A stretch of 64,000 bases of DNA from Paenibacillus sp. 453mf (GCF_900116105.1 NZ_FPAC01000006.1:1-64000), one strand, 5' to 3'. Positions 35,600-44,592 are shown, counted from the first letter of the stretch. Made by a program: numbers and translations. Notes: a model not told the origin generated them from the sequence alone.

Positions 35600-36880
35600 A
35601 TGAAGGTGGATAGAGAAATGTCAAAATTCAATGACCTCATCTCCAATGAGATAGACGCCTTGGCCAAAAAGAAACTGGACATGCTGAGCTGCCGCATTGA
35701 AAGTGAAAAGATTGATCGAATGATTGAATCCGATCTCCAAAAGGTAGCTAAGGGACTAATGAATAGTAACCTTCACGAGCTAAAACCGGTACTCGAGAAG
35801 TTCAAAAATAAAGAGAATGAGCTTCTAAAGAGATTTATAACGATCCAAGGCGCTGGTCAAAAAATAAGTGATGCGGAACATCTTGAACAAATCCGCTACG
35901 ATCTCATTATAAAAACTATCGAGCTTACGATCCAATTAAAACGTGAGTATCGAAAGCAATACAATTCGCACATTCTTGAAAAGAATCTTATTCAAGGCGG
36001 TGTCTTTTTATCAGGCACACCCCATGCTGTAACAATGAACAAATTAACTGGAGGCGACATTCTCGAGTTAGAAAGACGTGGGTTCCGACCTATGATATAT
36101 AAGAATGACAACGGGGCGCTTCTGAACTCATATGACACGAGGGTATTAGTAGGTTTATTTAAACTTTGGCTGAACCAGGGGAAAAACAAACAGATCCAGT
36201 TCGAGTTCAAAGATTTAGCTGAAGCTATGGTTACTAAACCATCCGGAGGAGAGTATCGCCTGATTCACAAGAGCCTGAAAAATATTGCGGCTACCTGGGT
36301 TGAATATAAAGAATACTTTGATCCGAATTCTTCAAAGTTCTACTCTGCTACAATTCAGCATCGTCCGATCAAGAGTTTGGCTTGGATTGCACGAACCAAG
36401 GAAGAAGAAGGTGGAAAAGAACGGGCTGCGATTGTATCCTTCCACGATGTTCTTCATGAGTCACTCCTTGCAGGTAACTATGTTTTCATAAACATGGTAA
36501 TCTTTAATGAATTGCCTACTTCCTATGCAAGGATGATCTATTTGAAAATCCTTGATGCTATTGAAGATGGGACTTCCACATTTGACCTAGATGTGTTGAT
36601 TGATCACATCATCTTAAAGGATGAAGAGGATACGAAATTTAATCGTGCACGGACAATACAGACTATTGAAACTTCGTTTCGCCATCTCTTGGATGCCGAT
36701 GTTATTACCGCGTTCAATTTGTGTAAAACAGGTAGAAAATATACTCACATCGAGTTTGTAGCGTCAGACTGGCTTCAAGGCCATAAAGCTACGTTAGGAA
36801 CGGAACCCGAGAAAATGTCGGTCCTGGATAAGCCCCTGCAACTTACAATGCTCGATATAGCCGTTTCAGCTTCAAAATAA
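35600..36880 (+). CDS. Winged-helix plasmid replication initiator (RepA-like)
   Basis: This 426-aa protein has the layout of a two-winged-helix initiator. After a helical N-terminus (about 1-130), the first winged helix is near 180-260 (YDTRVLVGLFKLWLNQG...FEFKDLAEAM...YRLIHKSLKNIAAT) and the second near 300-400 (YARMIYLKILDAIEDG...LIDHI...RTIQTIETSFRHLLDADVI). Similar proteins bind iterons and open the origin. Eleven iterons lie directly downstream, which strongly supports the call. ATG 35600 follows GAAGGAGAAA. A terminator (36909-36947) separates it from the iterons. The exact Pfam family is uncertain. Confidence 0.75.
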   Translation: MKVDREMSKFNDLISNEIDALAKKKLDMLSCRIESEKIDRMIESDLQKVAKGLMNSNLHELKPVLEKFKNKENELLKRFITIQGAGQKISDAEHLEQIRYDLIIKTIELTIQLKREYRKQYNSHILEKNLIQGGVFLSGTPHAVTMNKLTGGDILELERRGFRPMIYKNDNGALLNSYDTRVLVGLFKLWLNQGKNKQIQFEFKDLAEAMVTKPSGGEYRLIHKSLKNIAATWVEYKEYFDPNSSKFYSATIQHRPIKSLAWIARTKEEEGGKERAAIVSFHDVLHESLLAGNYVFINMVIFNELPTSYARMIYLKILDAIEDGTSTFDLDVLIDHIILKDEEDTKFNRARTIQTIETSFRHLLDADVITAFNLCKTGRKYTHIEFVASDWLQGHKATLGTEPEKMSVLDKPLQLTMLDIAVSASK

Positions 36881-36908
36881 GATTTGAGGTCAACTGTAAA
36901 ATATTCGA

Positions 36909-36947
36909 CTGCAAGGTCTAAGCTCTAATGCAACAACCTTGCAGTTT
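36909..36947 (+). terminator. Terminator after initiator gene
   Basis: CTGCAAGGT pairs with ACCTTGCAG, followed by TTTAAATT. Confidence 0.65.
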
Positions 36948-36960
36948 AAATTATTTACTA

Positions 36961-37302
36961 ACCATACATTCTACTCCCTATTTAACCATACATTCTACTC
37001 CGTAATTCTCAGTATCCATACATTTTACTCCGTCAAAATCCATACATTCTACTCCGCTTTTCGCCATAAACCATACATTTTACTCCGTTCAATTTTTATT
37101 GATAAAGAAAAAGTCGATTAATGTGGAAAAATATTATCAGAATTTTTAGGGAGTAGAATGTATGGTATAGGAGGGAGTAAAATGTATTTTACACGGAGTA
37201 GGATGTATGTTCATGGGAGTAGAATGTATTTTACGCGGAGTAGAATGTATTTTTAAGTGTACAATCGGTCTACTTCATTAAATTACCATACATTCTACTC
37301 CG
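36961..37302. repeat. Iteron array 1 (11 copies, two opposed blocks); probable oriV
   Basis: Five forward copies of CCATACATTYTACTCC (36962, 36986, 37016, 37041, 37071) face five inverted copies (37150-37255), and one more forward copy lies at 37286. An A/T-rich spacer (37088-37148) between the blocks contains TGTGGAAAA, one mismatch from a DnaA box. This is the architecture of an iteron-controlled origin. The small open frame over the repeats is an artefact. Confidence 0.85.
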
Positions 37303-37341
37303 ATTGACCGATATTGGGGTAAATGTTAATGTCGAAATAGG

Positions 37342-37600
37342 TTAAAAGCTGACATTTGATATAAAACAAAAAACTTCCGTGCCACCGGAAGTTTGATGTG
37401 AGAGATGTGTACCACCACATGTCTCATAAATAAATGTACTAGACCAATGGCGTGCCAGCCTAAATTGATCTCTGCAGCCTTTAACTTCCAATCGGATGTT
37501 AAGGGTCTCCTTTAGTTTTGTCTTCTAAAGGAATGATACCAAAATATCCCGCTTTACGTCTACAATCTGAGCATTTTTTTACATATTCTTATGAGAGGAG
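37342..37600 (-). ncRNA. Candidate antisense RNA with terminator
   Basis: On the minus strand a stem AACTTCCG/CGGAAGTT (37372-37393) is followed by TTTTTTGTTTT, a good terminator for a transcript coming from the start region of the second initiator. A second hairpin (37400-37425) has a matching loop (TACCAC against TGCCAC on the plus strand), and a third (37508-37532) pairs CCTTTAG with CTAAAGG. It may be a counter-transcribed RNA controlling the 37609 gene. I cannot point to a firm minus-strand promoter. Confidence 0.4.
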
Positions 37601-37608
37601 GTCCAATT

Positions 37609-39093
37609 ATGACGGATGTAGTTTTTGAGTTCACACAGCCCAAAGAATCAGGGAAGAAGGATATCGCACTAACTGATGGATTTATAGATGCTCTGTTCTC
37701 CATCTCGGAAAAGATCCATGCCAGTGAGAAGTTCAGAACACGAAGCAATGGTGTTAGTCGACTTGTTTGGCATGTGACTGAAGCTGATTTAATGCTTATG
37801 GTTACACTTCATGTGTGCTTCAATTCCGAAGGCAAGCTCCAAAATGTATCAAGACATCAGATTTACAAAAAACTCCATGAACTTTACGAAGATCCATGCT
37901 GTGATGATCAGTTCTACATCGCATTTGAAAAATTCGTTAAATTGGGCCTCATTCAAGAAAAGGTAACTGGGGTAATTAGTGAGTTTTCGCTTAATCACTT
38001 TATTAATCCTGAAACCAATAAAATTGGACGTATTGTTGTAGTAAATCCTTTTGTGTTTTCGAAACAGTTCACGGATTTGCCGATCTCTGGGCAAAAGTTT
38101 GTATTCGATCTACTTCGGAAGCAGGGCAATCAGAAGGGGAAAGATGTCTTCTATTGGTTAAACAAAGAGAAGGGCATCTTGAAGCAGCTGCACAAGCGCC
38201 ATGTTTATGAGCTCCGGAAACTCTTAGAGCTTCTTTCTAACACACGTATTTCTGACGAGCCTCTTATTAAGTCATGGAACATTGAGGGTAAGAAGGGTAC
38301 AACCTCAGCAAAATTAACCTGCTTAATTAATGACTCCTACATAAGCGAATACGTCCCAGGAACCCAATATCGGGATGTCCTTCATGGTAAAAGGACACAC
38401 CGGAGGATTATTCGTCATCTTCAAAAACTCTTATCCGAGAATCTGATAGGAGAATTCGAGTTAATTAATAACGGAAGCGAATTTTTCCAACTTGTTCGTA
38501 TGCTGAGAGGTAAGAGCTTTAAGTATATTCGCTATGTAGTCGAAAAAATCCGAGAATTATACGAAAAGAACAGAATTTTTCCAACGAATATTTTAGATTT
38601 CATCCAAGATGAATTGCGCCATAAGGGTATGGTAGCTTACCTCGAGATCGCTAAAGCTACCGGAGTATATAAATTTATTAGTCCAAGGAAACTCGAAAAG
38701 GGTCGACTTTTTGAATTTGCATCCGCTGTGAGTCATCACAGTCTACGCTCATTCGAAAGAATGTGCAGAAAAAGCATAGCAAAGCTCGAACAAAACTATA
38801 CTCGTCCAGCAGCTTATGATCACACCGATTACGCTAATTTCTCAGATTTAGATCATTATATCGACACTGTTACACTCCGCAGTTATGCATTCTCATTGGA
38901 GAAATGTCCTAATAAGTATCAGGACATTGAAATCCAGGCATTAATAAAAGTGGAGAATGGAACTGATCCTTATGAAGTTCGAAAATGGATGCAGAATCAA
39001 ATAGAAAAACTTCCTTCATGGACTTTGATTCCTGATGTGCCTCATGACTTTAAGGTTGAGGAATTCATCTTAAAGAATATCCAACTTGCCTAG
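37609..39093 (+). CDS. Second initiator-like protein, 494 aa
   Basis: This protein shares the general character of plasmid winged-helix initiators but not obvious identity with the 35600 protein. A winged-helix-like part (about 55-120: TEADLMLMVTLHVCFN...SRHQIYKKLHELYED) is followed by others (about 255-310: RTHRRIIRHLQKLLSENLIGEFELI; and 330-360). The N-terminus is preceded by a very strong GAGAGGAGGT, so ATG 37609 is firm. It lies between iteron array 1 and a second array with different repeats, which suggests a second replicon's initiator or a copy-control factor. The family is not recognised. Confidence 0.6.
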   Translation: MTDVVFEFTQPKESGKKDIALTDGFIDALFSISEKIHASEKFRTRSNGVSRLVWHVTEADLMLMVTLHVCFNSEGKLQNVSRHQIYKKLHELYEDPCCDDQFYIAFEKFVKLGLIQEKVTGVISEFSLNHFINPETNKIGRIVVVNPFVFSKQFTDLPISGQKFVFDLLRKQGNQKGKDVFYWLNKEKGILKQLHKRHVYELRKLLELLSNTRISDEPLIKSWNIEGKKGTTSAKLTCLINDSYISEYVPGTQYRDVLHGKRTHRRIIRHLQKLLSENLIGEFELINNGSEFFQLVRMLRGKSFKYIRYVVEKIRELYEKNRIFPTNILDFIQDELRHKGMVAYLEIAKATGVYKFISPRKLEKGRLFEFASAVSHHSLRSFERMCRKSIAKLEQNYTRPAAYDHTDYANFSDLDHYIDTVTLRSYAFSLEKCPNKYQDIEIQALIKVENGTDPYEVRKWMQNQIEKLPSWTLIPDVPHDFKVEEFILKNIQLA

Positions 39094-39247
39094 CCTTCGT
39101 TTTGAAATTTAAAACTTGAGGGCTGTTTGTGTTGTATCTTCACAAGTCTTAATTTAGTATCATCGGTACTCGAAGTAATGTTGTGATGCATGCAATTAAA
39201 TATACAATCTCAAACGGATCCCATGATCCTATTTTTTTTGCATAAAA

Positions 39248-39542
39248 TCAGTTAAATACAGAATTATTGAAAACAACACAGGTATCTATTCAGCTAAATA
39301 CAGAACCAATATTGTTGATAATAAGAGTAAGTTAATTAAAAAATACAATTTCAGATAAATACAGAATTATAGTTGTTGATTGATCCATTATTATATGAAT
39401 AACAAAGTGATCCAGTAGCAGCAGGACTTTTCTCACCAAATAGGCTTCGGATCTGAAATATTATTCTGTTTTTATGTCATGAATTTTTTCTTCTTTCTGT
39501 AATTTTGTATATCTAAAAGATGATTCTCTGTATTTTTCTGTT
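39248..39542. repeat. Iteron array 2 (forward then inverted copies)
   Basis: Forward copies of TCAGNTAAATACAGAA lie at 39248, 39290 and 39351, and degenerate inverted copies (TTCTGTTTTTATG, TTCTGTAATTTTG, CTCTGTATTTTTC) at about 39464, 39495 and 39527. An A/T-rich spacer lies between. The layout mirrors array 1 but with a different sequence, as expected if it belongs to the 37609 protein. Confidence 0.65.
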
Positions 39543-39687
39543 GATAAGTAGATTGTGATTTGTAGAATAAGGGTTAGAAGCGTTATAAGTAGTTCATTCT
39601 TTTATTTATTAGATCTTTCATTTAATAGTTACTACAGCATGACGGTATATCAGTACTTCATGTCTTTAATAATGAAATGGAATATGC

Positions 39688-39858
39688 TACAATTACCTCA
39701 TACCTTTTTTATTTATTTCCAGTCCTAGCATGCGCACAAGGGCCATTCTAACAACATTGCACTCCTCTTTCGAGTGACCAACCATGTCTCTTTTAGACAA
39801 TAATCCCTTTTTATTAGGATTAGAGATTGGTCATTGGAAAGGGCAAGTGCATTTTTTT
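39688..39858 (+). promoter_or_regulatory. Type A leader, copy 8
   Basis: -10 TACAAT (39688-39693), CATACC at 39699, a GTCCT/AGGGC hairpin (39722-39743) with loop AGCATGCGCAC, CATTCTAA, then a GCACT...AGTGC hairpin with inner ACCAA/TTGGT and a T-run. It precedes the primase gene. Confidence 0.75.
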
Positions 39859-39900
39859 GTGCCCTACAACCCAAACATCATTCAATAAGGAGGAACAGAG

Positions 39901-41256
39901 ATGACAAAATCAATTAGCCAGGCAACCATTGATGAAGTGAAAAGTGTCGGTGTCTATGAATTAGCGATTCAGATGGGGCATATTGTCAAAAGTGGTGGAT
40001 CCAGATCATGGGTTACTTATTGTCCAAATCCTAATCATGGCTACGAGAAAACTCCGGACACTTATATTAATAAGTACAAAGGAAACTTTCAGTGTTTTGG
40101 TGGAGGTGGATGTGGCTGCAAAGGAGGAGATGCAATTACATATTACTCCTGGAGCCAATATGGTGAGTGGGATAGTAAAAGGAATTTCTTGGATTGTGTG
40201 ATCGGGATTGCAGATATTATGGGGATCCCTGTCATTTACAATGATGGCTCTTCGTCTGCTCATGAAGCAAGAAGGGATGTCTCAGTCAGAAGCATAACAC
40301 CACGTCCTGCTATCGAGGATGTAGAACCCCAACCTGACGACGTTTGTGATCGTGTCTATCGTCGTTTTTTATCTCTCTGTCCACTTTACGAGGAGCATGT
40401 GAATGAGTGGCGTTCCAAGAGACAGTATACTGACGAGGAGATTGTCTCCATTGGATTGCGTTCTATCCCAAGAGAATACCCAGAAATAAACAGCATTATT
40501 AAGATGCTCCTATCCGAGGGTTATAATTTGGAGAGAATACCGGGTTTTACACAGAAATTGCGTAGAAACGGAAATTTTGAGAACCCTCGAGACTGGTACT
40601 GGACCATTGCTGCAATGGGTAAATATTTTATTCCAGTTCGTAATGAACTTGGCCAAATTATGCGTTTGAGAATATCGACTGGTAACGGAAAAAGGAAATA
40701 TTTATGGTTCTCTTCGGGACCGAATATCGAATTTGAGAGTGATCCGATGAAAATGCGTAAAGGAGGAGCTTCTTCTGGTGCTCCCCTAAACATCGTTCCT
40801 CCAAATACAATTTTGAAAATTTGGGATCCAGGTGAAGAAATTACTTCTTACATGGGCCAACCAGATCTTGTGGTAGCGACCGAAGGGGAGCACAAGTCGT
40901 ACTTTTCTGCTAATCGGATTACAAAGTACAAATCAATCTTGATTGGGTTGCCAGGTGCCGGTCAATACAAAGACGTTATCCCTGCTCTAAAGAGGTGGGG
41001 TGCGAAGAAGTTAGCGATTGCGCTTGATATGGATGCTCTTGTTGCAAAAGATAAAGAAGGTGGAAAAAACAAGATTGTCTTTGATAATCTTGTGGAATTC
41101 GCGAAATTGGCTATAGAGGAAGAGGGCATTGAGGTTGTTATTTGGTGCTGGGATCCTAATGTAGCTAAGGGACTAGATGATTTACTCATGGCTAATGAGT
41201 CCCCTGTAGAGATTGACTTGCGGAACAAATCTAGACGCCCTGTACAAGTCGCATAG
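39901..41256 (+). CDS. Plasmid primase-like protein (zinc ribbon + Toprim)
   Basis: This 451-aa protein has a DnaG-type zinc-binding head (about 38-65: CPNPNH...FQCFGGGGCGCKGGDAI), a linker, a central domain (about 215-280) and a Toprim/DUF3854-like C-terminal part (VVATEGEHKSYFSANR, then KKLAIALDMDALVA, and GLDDLLMAN). The acidic residues of Toprim are present (Glu in ATEGE, Asp-x-Asp in ALDMD). It would synthesise primers for plasmid replication or after conjugative transfer. ATG 39901 follows AAGGAGGAAC. It stands alone behind type A copy 8. Confidence 0.75.
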   Translation: MTKSISQATIDEVKSVGVYELAIQMGHIVKSGGSRSWVTYCPNPNHGYEKTPDTYINKYKGNFQCFGGGGCGCKGGDAITYYSWSQYGEWDSKRNFLDCVIGIADIMGIPVIYNDGSSSAHEARRDVSVRSITPRPAIEDVEPQPDDVCDRVYRRFLSLCPLYEEHVNEWRSKRQYTDEEIVSIGLRSIPREYPEINSIIKMLLSEGYNLERIPGFTQKLRRNGNFENPRDWYWTIAAMGKYFIPVRNELGQIMRLRISTGNGKRKYLWFSSGPNIEFESDPMKMRKGGASSGAPLNIVPPNTILKIWDPGEEITSYMGQPDLVVATEGEHKSYFSANRITKYKSILIGLPGAGQYKDVIPALKRWGAKKLAIALDMDALVAKDKEGGKNKIVFDNLVEFAKLAIEEEGIEVVIWCWDPNVAKGLDDLLMANESPVEIDLRNKSRRPVQVA

Positions 41257-41281
41257 ACTAAGATCTAAGAGCTAATCTAAA

Positions 41282-41405
41282 TATAATTGTGCTAAGAGAA
41301 GGATATTAATACTCTAAAACATAGGCTTCTACGATTCTCTTTTTGAATAATCTGTTATCAGAGATTTAAGGTTTATCCAGGACATACTTGGATAAACCTT
41401 TTTTT
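41282..41405 (+). promoter_or_regulatory. Promoter and leader terminator before HAD gene
   Basis: -10-like TATAAT (41282-41287), then AAGGTTTATCC pairing with GGATAAACCTT and seven T's, ending 37 bp before the HAD start. It has the same leader-terminator logic but neither type A nor type B sequence. Confidence 0.65.
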
Positions 41406-41441
41406 ATTTCACTCTATTCATAAAAAAGGGGCGAAAATATA

Positions 41442-41918
41442 ATGCATATTGCTTTAGTTGATATTGATAATACGATCTGCCAAACAAATGAAAAGATATA
41501 TACCAAAGTAAACAGAATAGACGTTGATCCGCTATCACTACCTCAAGAATTCTTCATGAACAATCCCGATGTATATCTGGATGCAGAACCAGCACTAGGA
41601 GCTGCGGAGAAATTGAAGGAGTTTATAGAACAAGGCAATCATCTTTTTTACGTGACTGAGCGTGAAGCGTGGACAAAAACAATTACAGAGTTTTGGTTTA
41701 AAGAACATAACTTCCCTAGACTACCAGTCATATACACTGATGATAAGCGCAGGGCAGCATTACGATTAAAGGCGACCCTGTGTATTGAAGATGACCCTTG
41801 CGAATTGCAGACGTTAATGGATTTAATCCCTGCACTTGTACCCGCAAAAAATTATAATAAATCATTCGAACGAAGATTTAAGGATTGGTCATCTCTCAAT
41901 TTGACGAGAGTTGATTAA
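41442..41918 (+). CDS. HAD-like phosphatase (5'-nucleotidase type)
   Basis: A 158-aa protein with HAD motif I LVDIDNTIC (the nucleophile and acid/base Asp pair DxD), a motif II-like FYVTER and an acidic motif IV CIEDDPCE. A short cap region carries LDAEPALGA, as in NT5C-type nucleotidases that recognise 'PGA'. The likely reaction is dephosphorylation of a nucleotide or sugar phosphate in the cytoplasm. ATG 41442 lies behind AAGGGGCGA. It precedes a TGT/DpdA-like operon, so a nucleotide-modification role is conceivable but unproven. Confidence 0.75.
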   Translation: MHIALVDIDNTICQTNEKIYTKVNRIDVDPLSLPQEFFMNNPDVYLDAEPALGAAEKLKEFIEQGNHLFYVTEREAWTKTITEFWFKEHNFPRLPVIYTDDKRRAALRLKATLCIEDDPCELQTLMDLIPALVPAKNYNKSFERRFKDWSSLNLTRVD

Positions 41919-41991
41919 ACACCTGAGCAGATTAGTTTGATAAGGTACTTCGACTCGTACAAAAGAATTTACACACTACAAGCTATTAAAC

Positions 41992-42064
41992 AACTCGATA
42001 AGAGGTATCAAGTCTGTCTTCGGACGACCATCCCGCTGGGGAGTAACCTCCTATCGAGTTTTTG
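41992..42064 (+). terminator. Leader terminator before 42098 operon
   Basis: AACTCGATA pairs with TATCGAGTT across a large loop that contains its own hairpin with a cTTCGg tetraloop. T's follow, then AAGGAGTGA and the ATG. Confidence 0.65.
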
Positions 42065-42097
42065 TTCTTATATTTTCCTAAACAAGGAGTGACAAGC

Positions 42098-42547
42098 ATG
42101 AATAAGTTTAATATTAGAGCTATTGAATACGAAAGAACTGCAGTAAAAAAGTTGAAGAAGCAGGGTAAACTGTTCACTTGCACTAATAATGAAAATTACA
42201 TCGATAAAGTGGACAACAAATTTATTTATTTTCGAACGAAAAAAAGCACGAATGCCAATAAGGTCCCAAGGGAGCTGATCCGGAGGGCGATTGCTTACCT
42301 ATTATATAAACGAAGTGTAACACGCCAGCAGTTGGAGAAATTTAATCATTTTAATTCATTCATTATGGGTTTCATTCGGTTAGCACTTGTAGATATCAAG
42401 CAAATTGCACGTCTGCAAGTTCTTGCGACACGGGCACATCGAATTGTAATGAAGGGGATCCGTTTCTTCTTCGCCGGCCTCGATCGTGACCCAGCCATGA
42501 TGTATATGATCAAAGAATATTCACAGGCACCAGGGAGCTGGTTCTGA
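42098..42547 (+). CDS. Basic hypothetical protein, 149 aa
   Basis: The protein is unrecognised. ATG 42098 follows AACAAGGAGTGAC. It is strongly basic and helical, with clusters of K and R (KKLKKQGKLF; RRAIAYLLYKRSVTR), so nucleic acid binding is likely. Its stop overlaps the start of the TIM-barrel gene (TGATG at 42546-42550), so the two proteins are probably made together and may act together. Confidence 0.65.
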   Translation: MNKFNIRAIEYERTAVKKLKKQGKLFTCTNNENYIDKVDNKFIYFRTKKSTNANKVPRELIRRAIAYLLYKRSVTRQQLEKFNHFNSFIMGFIRLALVDIKQIARLQVLATRAHRIVMKGIRFFFAGLDRDPAMMYMIKEYSQAPGSWF

Positions 42548-43344
42548 TGAGTTATTGGCATCTACGTCATGATACTCATGAAAATTGGAAGAAGAATGCC
42601 CGGAGATATAAATGTAAGGTGCTATTGGATTCAGGTGAATTTTCGTACTACAAGGCAAGAAGAACACTTAGAATGGAACAACGTATTTTATCAACAATGA
42701 TTGAAGGGACCCAACAATGGAAACAACAACTCTATGTTGTGGAAGAACAAGCTCGTAAGACGATTCCTATATCCATAAAAGAGTATGCAACATTTGTGAA
42801 TAAGCATCGAGACATTTTGTTTGGTTGCTTCAATCTTGATGTTGTGGGCGACCCTTGTAAGAGCAAAATCAATGCCAATTATCTTCGTTCTAAAGGCGTA
42901 AACCCGATTGAGATATGGCACCCTCAAAGTGGTTTTGATGCGCTAGGCAAACTCGTAGCGGAGGACCATGAACTGTTGGCTATCGGAGGAATGGTGTTTC
43001 TAAGCGAAGAGGAAAGAGTCCGTATCTTAGATAAGATTTTCTCCTTGTATCCGGATCAGCCATTTCACATCCTTGGCTGCAGCTCACGTGCATTGTATCG
43101 GTATCCAATTCATTCTAGTGATTCGACCGGTCCAATTATGGGGAGAAGATATCTTTCTCTTATAACGGAAAACGGACATGAGAAGGCGGACCAAGATCAT
43201 GATTGGCATGACTGGACAGAGGATGAAGCGCTTGTCTTCAATATTCATCAACTTTCAAAATTGGAGGAGGCCTACGAAGGTGTGCAAATTGAACTTGTCA
43301 GCCCTCCCGCGATGCATACTGGGGTGCAAATGAGTATTTTTTAA
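42547..43344 (+). CDS. TGT/DpdA-like TIM-barrel protein
   Basis: This 265-aa protein has the hallmarks of small phage and plasmid tRNA-guanine-transglycosylase-like barrels: VLLDSGEFSYYK (catalytic-type Asp plus Ser near residue 28), an IKEYATFV helix, FGCFNLDVVGDP (second Asp), PIEIWHPQSG, LLAIGGMVFLS (the Gly-rich strand), and a C-terminal ALYRYPIHSSDSTG. TGT-fold enzymes exchange a guanine base in tRNA, or in DNA for DpdA, for a 7-deazaguanine. No precursor-synthesis genes are visible here. It is coupled to the basic protein upstream and a small membrane protein downstream. Confidence 0.65.
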   Translation: MSYWHLRHDTHENWKKNARRYKCKVLLDSGEFSYYKARRTLRMEQRILSTMIEGTQQWKQQLYVVEEQARKTIPISIKEYATFVNKHRDILFGCFNLDVVGDPCKSKINANYLRSKGVNPIEIWHPQSGFDALGKLVAEDHELLAIGGMVFLSEEERVRILDKIFSLYPDQPFHILGCSSRALYRYPIHSSDSTGPIMGRRYLSLITENGHEKADQDHDWHDWTEDEALVFNIHQLSKLEEAYEGVQIELVSPPAMHTGVQMSIF

Positions 43345-43356
43345 GGGGGATGGAAA

Positions 43357-43512
43357 ATGATAGAATTTATTAAGACGTATTATATTGAAATCGCAGCGGT
43401 TATCGTAGGATTATACTTATTTCTAAAGGTGAAACGAGTGTTGCGTAAAATTCTGGGTATTATCTTAAGTCTAGCTGTCATCGCAAGATTAATTACACTG
43501 TATACCATTTGA
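43357..43512 (+). CDS. Small membrane protein, 51 aa
   Basis: ATG 43357 follows AAGGGGGATGG and reads to TGA 43510. Two hydrophobic segments (IEIAAVIVGLYLFL and ILGIILSLAVIARLITL) flank a basic turn (KVKRVLRK), so it is a two-helix membrane protein. It is the last gene of the operon with the TGT-like protein and is followed by a strong terminator. The function is unknown. Confidence 0.65.
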   Translation: MIEFIKTYYIEIAAVIVGLYLFLKVKRVLRKILGIILSLAVIARLITLYTI

Positions 43513-43520
43513 GTTTATAA

Positions 43521-43554
43521 GAAGCCCCGTCCGAGAGGACGAGGCTTCATTTTT
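43521..43554. terminator. Terminator between convergent genes
   Basis: GAAGCCCCGTCC pairs with GGACGAGGCTTC, followed by ATTTTT. Confidence 0.85.
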
Positions 43555-43566
43555 CGTCTAACGTAT

Positions 43567-44592
43567 TTATCCACGATTTCTGAAAGCAATAATTTTCCCA
43601 TTAGAGGTTTGTTCCAGCACTTTGTTTTTTTGATCGATTTGAGATCTCCATTCAGCTTGCTGTGCTTCAAGGGATTGAACCATTTGATCTGTCCATTCCG
43701 GAATTTCTTTACTTGGGAAGGGGGGAGGAGCGAGTCCGGTGCTCTTAAACTCCATTTTAACAGGAACAGTTTTCCCGGATAATTCATAAGCAAGTCGTTG
43801 CCTCTTCTCGCAATCAGCCCTCCAAGCAAATAAGATTGATTCTCCATATGGGGAATCGGGGAAAAGCTCTCGCCAGGTCACTCTGGGCTCTTCCATTCCG
43901 AATTGATGCACGATCAGTTGATAGGTCTTTGATGGGTGAGCGAGCCTAATTGCATTAAGAATTTTGAATGTCCTGGAGAGAAACAGGACTTCGAGTGGTA
44001 TAAATGCTTTTCCCCAACCACTAAATAATTCATTGACAGATGGATTCAAGTTTAGCATTCCTACTACACCAAAGATTATCATGATGGTATTTACGACCAG
44101 CTGAGAGAAAAGCGGCTGACCAAGGATTTTCCTTAGAGAAGGTTTTGCCTCCGGATCAACAGAAGAAAATTTCGCATTGATATATATACGTTCTCTAAAG
44201 TCTGCTATGACAGTCTTGTACATATCATCGAAGGCGTTGCTCTTCTTGTCATCTGTCGTTGCCCCAGGAGGGGAAAGTAAGTATAGCAAGTGCAGTGGTG
44301 CAATATAAGGCGTGTTCTTCCACCGTAAAAACTCCAATTCGTAATGCCGCTTTCGAATGTGTTCCACCGACTTGAATAATATATCTGATCTCATAAATAG
44401 AAAGGAGATAATGATGACAAGGATCCAATCCCAATATTCCATGAATACGGATGCTAGCATCTGGTTGTATGTGCTAAACGGGTTTATCGATCCAGAAAAT
44501 AATTGAATAATAAAGGTAATGGGGTAGGCAGCAACTGCCAGTATTAAAGTAATTTTAAGCAAGAGCCATACTGGTTTCATTGCTTCACTCAT
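43567..44592 (-). CDS. Multi-pass membrane protein, 341 aa
   Basis: The protein is unrecognised. There are three or four hydrophobic helices: about 6-30 (WLLLKITLILAVAAYPITFI), 50-70 (WDWILVIIISFLFM), about 165-185 (LVVNTIMIIFGVVGML), and possibly one more. A soluble C-terminal third ends in a helical EAQQAEWRSQIDQKNKVLEQ. ATG 44592 follows GAGGTGAGAAC. It is convergent with the TGT-like operon and divergent from the next leader. Envelope or transfer-channel roles are possible; nothing specific is visible. Confidence 0.65.
   Translation of the reverse strand: MSEAMKPVWLLLKITLILAVAAYPITFIIQLFSGSINPFSTYNQMLASVFMEYWDWILVIIISFLFMRSDILFKSVEHIRKRHYELEFLRWKNTPYIAPLHLLYLLSPPGATTDDKKSNAFDDMYKTVIADFRERIYINAKFSSVDPEAKPSLRKILGQPLFSQLVVNTIMIIFGVVGMLNLNPSVNELFSGWGKAFIPLEVLFLSRTFKILNAIRLAHPSKTYQLIVHQFGMEEPRVTWRELFPDSPYGESILFAWRADCEKRQRLAYELSGKTVPVKMEFKSTGLAPPPFPSKEIPEWTDQMVQSLEAQQAEWRSQIDQKNKVLEQTSNGKIIAFRNRG

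Noticed and set aside
36939-37121. 60-aa open frame across the iterons
   Set aside because: Its repeated HTFYS pattern is simply the iteron read as protein; there is no ribosome binding site.
36961-37302. CRISPR array
   Set aside because: The repeats occur in both orientations with very short, uneven spacers, and no cas genes are present; iterons fit better.
37342-37491. Minus-strand 49-aa frame starting TTG
   Set aside because: It reads through the terminator hairpin and the TTG is a little far from AAAGGAG; better explained as a non-coding element.
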